NCBI GenBank assembly: GCA_038501785.1
Contig: JBAMJR010000069.1
Span: 204,001-268,000, forward strand
Source of the DNA: Myoxocephalus aenaeus
Taxonomy: Eukaryota; Chordata; Actinopteri; Perciformes; Cottidae
DNA length: 64,000 nt
Reading direction: 5' to 3'
Position numbers and translations under genes: made by a program
Notes under the pieces: model-generated
Seen by the model: the letters and a program-made list of their open reading frames with translations, nothing else
Database searches by the model: none
What the model was told of the DNA's origin: nothing
In this document: positions 1-9,484 of the stretch, piece by piece
Numbering within the stretch: position 1 is the stretch's first letter
Layout: each line of letters opens with the position of its first letter

Positions 1-112
1 AAGCATGTGTTGTTTTATAAGCGTGTGTTGTTTTATAAGCGTGTGTTGTTTTATAAGCATGTGTTGCTTCATAAGCGTGTGTTGTTTTATAAGCATGTGT
101 TGCTTCATAATT
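1..112. repeat. 18-bp minisatellite, block 1
   Basis: About six tandem copies of an 18-bp unit (core GTGTGTTGTTTTATAAGC) with G/A and TTTT/CTTC variants. The same unit recurs at 571-636 and 4481-4825, so this is probably one array later split by insertions. The array begins at the window edge and may extend further left. Confidence 0.9.
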
Positions 113-570
113 GAATTGAATTGAATTGAATTGAATTGAATTTTTATTTCTCTCAAACAAGCACAAAACAGACAGCACACCAAGTAATACAAAATAAAAA
201 AAATGTTGTGCAAGTTCAAGAAGGGGCTGAAAGAAGCGAGGCTTATCAAGTTCAGCCCCCCTTAACTTATCATATAATAACACACAAAAAATTTGAAAGA
301 GAAAGAAAAAAGAGAAAAAAAAAGAAAAAAGTAATAATAATAATAAATCTTAACATTTAAAACATTTAATCTTTAATATGTAATAAAATAAAATAGAGCC
401 CTACTTAAAAAACATGCAATGCCAAGAATAAAAATTAAAAATTACCAGTCCAGTTCCCGATATCCGACCAAGAGAGACTGCCTGAACTTATGTTTGAATT
501 GTCCCAAGTTAATGCACATTTGTTTGTCCTCGTCTAATTTGTTCCACAGTTTCACACCATAAACAGCATG
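113..570 (-). mobile_element. LINE 3' end fragment (5'-truncated)
   Basis: The left edge is a (TTGAA)n tail. It is followed by an AT-rich 3' untranslated region, then the last codons of a reverse-transcriptase ORF read on the minus strand. The minisatellite resumes directly on both sides, so this is a truncated non-LTR retrotransposon copy inserted in the 18-bp array. The family was not identified. Confidence 0.65.
442..570 (-). pseudogene. C-terminal piece of a LINE reverse transcriptase
   Basis: The minus strand reads VYGVKLWNKLDEDK followed by a short helical tail and a TAA stop at 442-444. The G-V-K-L-W-N block is a recurrent C-terminal signature of fish LINE polymerase proteins (established knowledge). 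Only about 40 residues remain. Upstream, the frame runs by chance into the 18-bp repeat, so the apparent 109-aa ORF here is not a gene. Confidence 0.6.
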
Positions 571-636
571 TGTTGTTTTATAAGCATGTGTTGCTTCATA
601 AGCGTGTGTTGTTTTATAAGCATGTGTTGCTTCATC
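571..636. repeat. 18-bp minisatellite, block 2
   Basis: Between three and four copies of the same 18-bp unit as at 1-112, lying between two LINE-derived insertions. Confidence 0.85.
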
Positions 637-1010
637 AGAAATCAGAATCAGAATCAGAAACCGTTTATTTGCCAGGAATGTTTTCACACAAACGAGGAAT
701 TTTTTGAGGCGGAAGGTGCATACATTGGACATGGACATGGGACGTAAGACGAGACAAACAACAATCAACAATCAACGAAAACAACAGTGCAATTGGTATT
801 AAAATATGTGTAAGATAAGCAAGTGCTCAGTCAACAGATACGTTAATGTGAATGTACGTTAAAGTGACATGTGTATTTAAGTTAAAAGTGTATGTTAAAG
901 TGACGAGTGTTTAAGTGTGCGGTGTGCAGAGGAGTGAATGGTAAATAGAAATAAAAATAAAGAAGAGAAAATAAAAATAAAAATAAAAATAAAAGAGTTA
1001 AAATTAAAAA
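637..1010 (-). mobile_element. LINE tail, 3' portion (split by Rex3)
   Basis: Starts with a short (TCAGAA)n tract, then a sequence commonly seen as a LINE 3' tail in fish genomes, ending in an (AAAAT)n-rich stretch. Its continuation, including C-terminal codons, lies beyond the Rex3 insertion at 4261-4442. Family name not assigned. Confidence 0.55.
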
Positions 1011-1041
1011 TCCATCCATCCATCCATCCATTTTCGACCGC

Positions 1042-2690
1042 TTATCCGGGGTCGGGTCGCGGTGGCAGCAGGTTCAGCAGGCCGACCCAGGCTTCCCTCT
1101 CACCCGCAACACTTTCCAGCTCATCCTGGGGGACCCCGAGGCGTTCCAAGACCAGCCGGGAGATATAATCCCTCCAGCGTGTCCTCGGTCTTCCCCGGGG
1201 CCTCCTACCAGTTGGACGTGCCTGGAAAACCTCTAATGGGAGGCGTCCAGGAGGCATCCTGACTAGATGCCCGAACCACCTCAGCTGACTCCTTTCGACA
1301 CGAAGGAGCAACGACTCGACTCCAAGCTCCCTCCTGATGTCCGAGCTCCTTACCCTATCTCTAAGGCTGAGCCCGGCCACTCTACGGAGGAAGCTCATTT
1401 CGGCCGCTTGTATCCGAGACCTCGTTCTTTCGGTCACGACCCAGAGTTCGTGACCATAGGTGAGGGTTGGAACGTAGACCGACCAGTAAATGGAGAGCTT
1501 CGCCTTCCGGCTCAGCTCCCTCTTCACCAAGACGGACCGGTACAGCGCCTGTTTTACTGCTGCAGCCGCACCGATCCGCCTATCGATCTCACACTCCACC
1601 TTACCCTCACTCGTGAACAAGACCCCGAGATACTTGAACTCCTTCGCTTGGGGTAGGCAGTTTGTCCCCACCTGGAGGGAGCAGTCCACCGGTTTCCGGC
1701 AGAGCACCATGGCCTCAGATTTGGAGGTGCTAACTCTCATCCCTGCCGCTTCACACTCGGCTGCAAAACGCCCCAGTGAATGCTGGAGGTCACGGTCCGA
1801 GGAAGCAAACAGGACCACATCATCCGCGAACAGCAGAGATGCGATCCCGAGATTCCCGAACCGGATCTTCTCCGCCCCCTGGCTGCGCCTAGATATCCTG
1901 TCCATGAAAGTCACGAACAGGACCGGTGATAAAGGGCAGCCCTGGCGGAGACCAACACCCACCGGGAACGTGTCTGACTTACTACCGAGGATACGAACAC
2001 AGCTCCTACTGCAGGCGTACAGAGACCGGATGGCCCGTGCCAACGGGTCCGGCACCCCATACTCCCGCAGCACCCCCCACAAAACCCCCCGAGGGACCCG
2101 GTCGAAAGCCTTTTCCAAGTCCACAAAGCACATGTAGACTGGTTGGGCAAACTCCCAGGACCCCTCCAGTAGTCTTGCGAGGGTAAAGAGCTGGTCCACT
2201 GTTCCACGGCCAGGACGGAATCCACACTGTTCGTCTTGAATCTGAGGTTCGACAAGCGGTCGGAGCCTCCTTTCCAGCACCCTGGCATAAGCTTTTCCCG
2301 GGAGGCTGAGCAGTGTGATACCACGATAGTTCGAGCACACTCTCCGGTCCCCCTTCTTGAAGATGGGAACCACCACCCCGGTCTGCCAGTCCATGGGCAC
2401 TGTTCCCGACCCCCATGCGACACTGCAAAGGCGTGTCAGCCAAGACAGCCCAACAATGTCCAGCGCCTTCAGCATCTCAGGGCGAATCTCATCCACCCCC
2501 GGCGCCTTGCCACCAAGGAGCTTTTTGACTACCTTAGTGACCTCTGCCAGGGATATGGGTGCAACCACCCCAAGGACTTCAGGCGCTGCCCCTTCTCCAG
2601 GGGACATGTTGGCCGGGTTTAGGAGTTCCTCAAAGTGCTCTTTCCACCGCCCGACGATGTCCACAGTCCGGGTCAGCAGTTCCCCCCCCC
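1042..2690 (-). pseudogene. Rex3 reverse transcriptase part of ORF
   Basis: This frame continues the protein after the frameshift. Polymerase blocks appear in order: GGKAPGVDEI, QCGFRPGRGTVDQL, FVDLEKAFDRVPRG, GLRQGCPLSP and the catalytic FADDVVLFASS. A conserved thumb and C-terminal region follows (FKYLGVLFTSEG, SIYVPTLTYGHELW-like, TGRRPRGRPRTRWRDY). It ends at a stop at 1042 just before the GGAT repeat tail. The domain itself looks uninterrupted, so the element may be young. It cannot make the full endonuclease-polymerase protein unless the one-base shift at 2682-2690 is bypassed. Confidence 0.9.
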
Positions 2691-4222
2691 ACGCTGAGAA
2701 CAGCCTGGGGTAGGCCCTGCTTTCCCTTCCTGAGCCGTCGGATGGTTTGCCAGAACTTCCTTGAGGCCAACCGAAAGTCCTTCTCCATGGCCTCCCCGAA
2801 CTCCTCCCATGCCCGAGTTTTAGCATCCGCGACCTTCGCAGCTGCAGCCCTTCTGGCTTGCCGGTACCTGTCAGCTGCTTCAGGAGACCCCTGGGCCAGC
2901 CAGGCTCGAAAGGCCTCCTTCTTCAGTTTGACGGCTTCCCTCACCCCCGGTGTCCACCACCGGGTTCTCGGGTTGCCGCCACGACAGGCACCGATGACCT
3001 TCCGACCACAGCTCCTAACGGCCGCGTCCACAATAGAGGCTTTGAACATGGTCCACTCGGATTCCATGTCCCCAGCCTCCCTCGGGATCTGTGAGAAGCT
3101 CTTCCGGAGGTGGGAGTTGAAGACCTCCCGGACAGGATCCTCTGCCAGACGTTCCCAGTTCACCCTCACTACACGTTTGGGCTTGCCAGGTCTTTCTAGC
3201 CGACTCCCCCGCCATCTGATCCAACTCACCACCAGATGGTGATCAGTTGACAGCTCTGCTCCTCTCTTCACCCGAGTGTCCAAGACATACGGCCGCAGAT
3301 CAGATGATACGACTACAAAGTCGATCATTGATCTCCGGCCTAAGGTGTTCTGGTACCAGGTACACTTATGAGCCACCTTATGCTCGAACATGGTGTTTGT
3401 TATGGACAAACTGTGGCTAGCACAGAAGTCCAACAACAAAGCACCGTTCGGGTTCAGATCGGGCAAGCCGTTCCTCCCAATCACGCCCCGCCAGGTTTCT
3501 CTGTCATTGCCCACGTGAGCGTTGAAGTCTCCCAGGAGAACTATGGAGTCGGCAGGCGGGGCCCTTTCCAGGACCCCTCCCACCGACTCCAAGAAGGCCG
3601 GATACTCTGAAATGCTGTTCGGTGCATAAGCACAAACAACAGTCAGAGCCTTACTCCCCGCAACCCGTAGGCGCAGGGAGGCGACCCTCTCGTTCTCCGG
3701 GGAAAACTCCAACATAGCGGCGCTCAGCCGGGGGCTCGTGAGTATCCCCACTCCCGCCCGGCGCCTCTCACCCTGGGCAACTCCAGAAAAGGACAAAGTC
3801 CAACCCTTCTCCAGGAGCTTGGTTCCAGAGCCCGTGCTGTGCGTGGAGGTGAGCCCAACTATATCGAGCTGGTACCGCTCCACCTCCTGCACCAGCTCCG
3901 GCTCTTTCCCCGCTAGCGAGGTGACGTTCCACGTCCCTAGAGCTAGTCTATGCTGCCGGCGATCGGCTCGCCCAGGTCTCCTGCCTGGCCCGCTGCCCGG
4001 TCTACATAGCACCCGACCCCGATGCTTCCCCCTGCGGGTGGTGAGTCCACAGGGTTGCTGGTCCATGATCTTTTTTCGGGCTGAGCCCGACCGGGCCCCA
4101 TGGGCGAAAGCCCGGCCACCAGACGCTCGCTGACGAGCTCCCCTCCTGGGTCTGGCTCCGGGAGGGTGCCCCGGTTTCCCTTGTCCGGGCGAGGTTGCTA
4201 CAATCCGTGGGCCGTAATTCAT
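2630..4222 (-). pseudogene. Rex3 endonuclease-domain part of ORF
   Basis: A 530-codon frame. After a basic N-terminal segment of about 90 residues comes an exonuclease-endonuclease-phosphatase fold with recognisable blocks: LGTWNVTSL, CAYAPN, VLLGDFNAHVGN, RRSMIDFVVVSSD and the terminal STDHHLVVSW. These are the metal-binding and catalytic blocks used to nick target DNA before reverse transcription. A linker to the polymerase domain follows. The meaningful frame ends at the run of nine C (nine G on the coding strand) at 2682-2690. The last 17 or so codons to the stop at 2630 are out-of-frame read-through. The start at 4222 is the first in-frame candidate next to the element's 5' edge and is uncertain. 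Confidence 0.88.
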
Positions 4223-4260
4223 CGGGTTTTTTTTAAATTAAAAATTAAAAATTAAAAATT

Positions 4261-4442
4261 AAAATAGCTGGGGGTGACAGAGACAGTCAGTGGGGGACCC
4301 GAGCCCCATTGATGAGCCCGACTGCTGACGGGAAGAAACTGTTTGTGTGGCGTGAGGTCTTGGTCCTGATGGACCTCAGCCTCCTGCCAGAGGGGAGGGA
4401 CTCCAACAGGTTGTGTCCAGGGTGAGAGGGGTCAGCTGCAAG
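4261..4442 (-). mobile_element. LINE tail, 5' portion with C-terminal codons
   Basis: The other half of the LINE tail at 637-1010, displaced by Rex3. The minus strand reads about 50 codons ending at a TGA at 4287-4289, containing ADPSHPGHNLLESLPSGRR and later NSFFPSAVGLIN. These are characteristic C-terminal blocks of fish LINE polymerase proteins. The element is 5'-truncated at about 4442, where an inverted repeat begins. Confidence 0.65.
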
Positions 4443-4480
4443 GGGTCAGCTGCAATCTTCCTTGCAGCTGACCCCTCTCA
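4423..4480. repeat. Perfect 20-bp inverted repeat
   Basis: The left arm 4423-4442 is the exact reverse complement of the right arm 4461-4480, separated by 18 bp. It lies exactly where the truncated LINE meets the 18-bp minisatellite. An inverted copy of the 5' end suggests template switching or twin priming during insertion (inference). Confidence 0.9.
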
Positions 4481-4825
4481 TAAGCGTGTGTTGCTTTATA
4501 AGCATGTGTTGTTTTATAAGCATGTGGTGTTTTATAAGCGTGTGTTGTTTTATTAGCATGTGTTGCTTTATAAGCGTGTGTTGTTTTATAAGCATGTGTT
4601 GCTTTATAAGCATGTGTTGCTTTATAAGCGTGTGTTGCTTTATAAGCGTGTGTTGTTTTATAAGCGTGTGTTGCTTTATAAGCGTGTGTTGCTTTATAAG
4701 CGTGTGTTGCTTTATAAGCATGTGTTGCTTTATAAGCGTGTGTTGCTTTATAAGCGTGTGTTTGTTTTATAAGCGTGTGTTTCTTTATAAGCGTGTGCTG
4801 CTTTATAAGCATCTGCTGCTTGTCT
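4481..4825. repeat. 18-bp minisatellite, block 3
   Basis: About 19 copies of the 18-bp unit seen at 1-112, mostly with the GCTTTATAAGC variant. Long ORFs through it in several frames are artefacts of a unit length divisible by three. Confidence 0.95.
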
Positions 4826-5103
4826 TAATAGCACTTGTCCTGAATGATGTTTCTACTCATATTAATATTCTCTCTTCTTTTATTCTTTCTGCATGCTCGT
4901 AAAGGGTAAATGATGCAAAACTCATATTCTGTTTTTAGGGTGACTTTGTAACAACTGCCCAGGGACTACAGATGAAAAATGTCCCCTTGACTAACTCTTT
5001 ACAGGAATGTTTGATAAATGTGCCAAATAAACCCCAAAAAGTGATAAATCGGATTACATATCTAGCACTTTGTGACTGATTTGAGGTTTGTCGAACAATT
5101 TGA

Positions 5104-5139
<36 letters not shown>

Positions 5140-5844
5140 AAACAGCCTACAGATGATGGATCTGAAGAGCTACTAGCAGGCTTGTCATATGTGATCTGCA
5201 TTATAATCAGAACTTCAATCTTCAGCTCTTCATAAACACAGACTGACGAGGAGAAGAGACCCGGCAGGAAGTAGAGATGTCATGAGTATGTATGAGAAAC
5301 ACAAGGTGACAAAAAGAAAAGAAAAAATCCTAATTTTTATTCCAGAAATTGAATTTGTCTCCTCAGAAAAACGTTGGTATAAAGAAAGACATAGTTTGAT
5401 GAAATATTAATTTGTTTACTCATTGTTGTAAAGTGTTTTACAAAGAGTCTTTCTTGGCCTGACGTCTTTATTTGCTTTATTGTGTGCAGTAATACAGTCA
5501 GTGGACTGGATACCGTGCCTCATCGTTTAACAAGGGAGTAAATGAAGCAAAAAGACAGAAAACCAGCAACCAGAATAAAACAAACATAAATAAACTCCAT
5601 GGAACACACAGATCACGTTCACTCATTTGCAAAGATATACTCCTCGCCCTTCCATCCCAGAGCAGTGCCACCTAGGGGTGATTTGTGCAGTGCATCTAAA
5701 CTAGCGCTGGGTATCGTTTGAAAAATGGCGATGCCAGAACCAACACCAGAACCTTTAAGTGATCCCGGTACCAACAGAGTACTTCTTCCAGTACCGGTAA
5801 CCGATGTAGCGTCAGAGTAACGCCCTGTCCGGTTCTCTGTGACT
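4826..5844. other. Non-coding stretch with a (CA)n tract
   Basis: No gene is recognised. A (CA)n microsatellite of about 36 bp lies at 5104-5139. The rest is AT-rich and unremarkable. Confidence 0.6.
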
Positions 5845-6295
5845 GATGTTCACACTGTTAGCTCCACTGTTAGCTCCACTGTTGGCTCCACTGTTGGCTC
5901 CACTGTTGGCTCCACTGTTGGCTCCACTGTTGGCTCCACTGTTGGCTCCACTGTTAGCTCCACTGTTGGCTCCACTGTTAGCTCCACTGTTGGCTCCACT
6001 GTTGGCTCCACTGTTGGCTCCACTGTTAGCTCCACTGTTGGCTCCACTGTTGGCTCCACTGTTAGCTCCACTGTTGGCTCCACTGTTGGCTCCACTGTTA
6101 GCTCCACTGTTGGCTCCACTGTTGGCTCCACTGTTAGCTCCACTGTTGGCTCCACTGTTGGCTCCACTGTTAGCTCCACTGTTGGCTCCACTGTTGGCTC
6201 CACTGTTAGCTCCACTGTTAGCTCCACTGTTGGCTCCACTGTTAGCTCCACTGTTAGCTCCACTGTTGGCTCCACTGTTGGCTCCGACTTCACAT
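5845..6295. repeat. 12-bp minisatellite, about 37 units
   Basis: Tandem units of GCTCCACTGTTG or GCTCCACTGTTA, differing at a single G/A position. In the middle the two variants follow an A-G-G order, giving a 36-bp higher-order period. Several frames on both strands are open (SSTVG, PLLA, ANSG and EPTV repeats) only because the unit is four codons long. Confidence 0.95.
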
Positions 6296-6932
6296 TTTAA
6301 AATCTTACTTGATGAATCGATCAGTAGTTGGAACAGTGGAAAATTAATCAAGACGGTTTTGCTTGAGTTTTATTTTGTTACTGTCGAGTTTGATGATGCT
6401 CGCCTCCTGACCAGCTGGTCTTTAAATCTTGCACCCAATCTGCTTTCCAACAAGCCAAATATGTGTTATTGCAACACCTGCAAACCGCACATGTGATGCA
6501 TTATAATTATACAGGATGGAGACGAGATGACAGAGGACTGAGTTTGAGACGAGAATGCTGATGTAAAAAGTTTAGTTGTTTTTAACTACATTTTGGTCTT
6601 TTCTTTTTTGGTCTAATTGCACGTTTGATATTGTCACCACAGTCTCTCGTATTACAATGGGAACAAATGTTGACGATCATATTTTGTCATAGTTTTACAA
6701 CAAAAGGTTTACTTCTGGTCTTATTTGGAATTCAAAAATCCTTTTTTCTATACTTTTGCATAGTGATTTTACTCAAAGTAACGGAAGTTATTGTTGTTGT
6801 TTCTCTCTTTCAGTTTCTAAATATCTAGTTAATGTAGATGTTAAAATAAACATTACAAATGCCAGCTGCTTCTCCCTGCGAGCTGATTGGTGGAGGAGTT
6901 GCAGTGATCTTCTCCAGCTCCATCTGCTGCGT
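6296..6932. other. 3' flank of the FAM240-like gene
   Basis: No exon or element is recognised. It probably includes the 3' untranslated region of the gene ending at 6933; no convincing poly(A) signal was chosen. Confidence 0.4.
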
Positions 6933-8411
6933 TCAGGGGGCATCCGGCCTCCCGAGACTCTGCCGCGCTTTCTGAGCTCGTCTGATTCTCTCCTCAAAGA
7001 AACTCTGCTGGTGCTGATTCCTCTGATCCAACCGGAGTAACCACTGCTCCCTCAGCCTGCAGAGAGAGGGAGAACAAGGAGTGAGCGGATGTTTCAGACG
7101 GAACACAAGGGTGCAGGTGTGTTCCTTCAGGTGAGATGATGTAATGTGATCCAGGAACTCACTGCTTGATCCATGAGTTTGAAGGTTTACCACAACACAC
7201 GTCATGGCTTATAATACTATGAGGCACAAGCAGGAACACATTACAATGATGTGGTTACAGAGTAATGTAGACGTGGACGACAGCAAAGGAAAGAAAGCTT
7301 CCCACCATGTCCATGATAATGCAGAAGGAGGGTTAAGGTGAGCCATGGCAGAAAAGTGGAAGTTTATCAGCACAGTAGGAGCTCACTGGCGCTAACGCAG
7401 TGACTGACTGATGGAGGAGCTGCAGCTTAAAGACTCAGTCAAACAGCGACATTTTACAGCAAAATAAATTTATGTCAATCCTATTAGACCACCAAGCAAA
7501 CAGTCTTTTGAAATGACTTTCTGTTTGTGGCATTTATGTTAGATATTGGAAGTTGGCCATATTTGGACTGTACTCTAAATGTACTAAATGAACATCATGC
7601 TTATTGAAGAGGACTTGAAACTAGAGATTGAGACATAAACTCATGTTTAACGGGTCATTTTCTCACATACTTGTATACCGTAAAAGTCGGGTTACAAGCC
7701 GCTCCCAACTTCGGTCAGTGTCCCCGTTAGCTGCCCTCTGTAGCCAGCTGGCGCTCCTGCTAGCGCTCCGCTAGTTCCCTGCTAACTTCCGCTAGCGCTC
7801 CGCTAACTTCCGCTAGCGCTGGGGACGCGGGCAGTAGCAGCAGCAGCGGCCAGTAGCAGCAGCAGCGGGGAGCTAGCTAGCGCTACTGCGCTGCTCCTAG
7901 CTTGCTACAGCAGGGACACTGACCGGAGGTAGGAGCGGCTTGTAACCCGACTTTTACGGTACGTACAATCAGAGGAGTCGCCCCCTGGTGGCCATTAGAG
8001 AGAATGCAAGGCACTTTTCTGCATCGGCTTCACTCGGCAGAACCAGAGGTTGCCGCCTGGAAAAAACAGTCAGCATTGGTTTTATTTTTCAGAACCGGAG
8101 GTCTTTAAACTCACAAATCACCAAATCAGTTCTTACTGAGACTCACGCCGAACACTGAGAACACTGAGCAGCGTCTGCCTAGTTAAAGCTTTTTTAAATG
8201 TATTATCATCCTACGTTAAGGGAGACTAAAGTCATATTTTGCGTTGCGTAGAATGAGTCCAGCGATGTGGAGATGAGTGGTGGGGTTTGTCAGCACATCC
8301 GAGGGCCAGTGTTTACCGTGACACCATAACTCCTGGGCTCAAATTAATCGTGCAGACATCCAGTGAAATGTGATCTGTAGTCTTTGCTGTCAGGGCTAAT
8401 TGTGTTACAGA

Positions 8412-8447
<36 letters not shown>

Positions 8448-9442
8448 CAGGGTTCATATTGTTGTCTCTGTGAGCGAGTCCGTCTGTCAGCACGCTCCAC
8501 CGGGTGTTGGGTAATCTGCAGCCCGTCCTCAGATCCTCACACTGATCTCCTGGACTCAGATGTGTAGCCGGCCTCCTAATCAACATTCTCAGGCTACTAT
8601 GTGATGACAGACACAACCGAGTCCTTTCTCCAAAACTAATCAAGTTATGACGGAGAGCACAAAGGTGAGGACGGTAACAACGTGTGTTGAACGCTCTTTT
8701 CTTCTCCTCTCTGACCCAGCGGGTCGCTCATCTTCATAAACTCTAAAGACTTTGCTCAAACCCACAGATACTTCCTTTTTTATTCCAGCCGAGATCCAGA
8801 AAGCTTCCAACGACACCGAGCGTCTTCTGAAATGACGTGTGGAATATTCCTATTTGATCAGACGGTTGGGTCCCAGAGGTTTGGGGGTTTGCATATTTCA
8901 CTCCGGTTACCATCACACGGCTTCGATGAAGAGCTGGAACAACATGACACGGAATACATATTTACATGTATGTGTGATGCTGTCAGAGCCAATGGAGGAA
9001 CCTGTGACCTGTCAGATCTCTCTCTTTCTCCCATGGGTTGACATGTGGGGGCGAAGTTGGCGGATGATATTGTTTAATTTGACAAAACACCCACTGGATG
9101 GTTGGCTGCCAGATTCTGCCCCATCCCCAGTCAGCGTTCGTTCCTTCCAGCCATCTTTCTGTAGTCCAGCCAGAGGGAGCTGGTAGTTACCGCCGAAGAC
9201 GCCAGAAGAATAACTTACGCACTTTACGGGTTTTCATCTTCACAAGATGCGACAGACCGTTGGGTTGACATGAGGGATCACGAGGACCCGCTGGTAATCA
9301 GGGGTCCGTCCTATACGCTCCAGTCTAACACAAACCTCCATGGCGTCCATGGGATATTCAATTAACGAGGTCCAATAAGAGAGAATTTCCTCATACAAAA
9401 TCCAAAACATCACAATAATATCTAACTTGCTCGAGGATTTAG

Positions 9443-9484
<42 letters not shown>

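Larger units (their letters stand above)
1011..4229 (-). mobile_element. Rex3: Rex3 (RTE-clade LINE), near full length, inactive
   Basis: A minus-strand non-LTR retrotransposon of about 3.2 kb. Its 3' end (left edge) is a run of TCCA units, i.e. GGAT repeats on its own strand. An apurinic-type endonuclease region is followed by a reverse transcriptase. Two stretches, 1924-1944 and 2369-2388, match the published Rex3 reverse-transcriptase PCR primer sites as I recall them, which fixes the family. AT-rich near-duplicates (TTAAAATTAAAAA-like) flank both sides and probably represent the target-site duplication. The copy is broken by at least one frameshift in a homopolymer near 2682-2690. It sits inside an older LINE tail (637-1010 and 4261-4442). 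Confidence 0.93.

Noticed and set aside
1490..3242. Several plus-strand frames of 100-227 codons over Rex3
   Set aside because: They are antisense shadows of the GC-rich Rex3 polymerase and endonuclease coding sequence.
8832..9186. Overlapping plus-strand frames of 69 and 115 codons
   Set aside because: Two frames overlap with equal openness. They lie in the intron of a minus-strand gene and match nothing I know.
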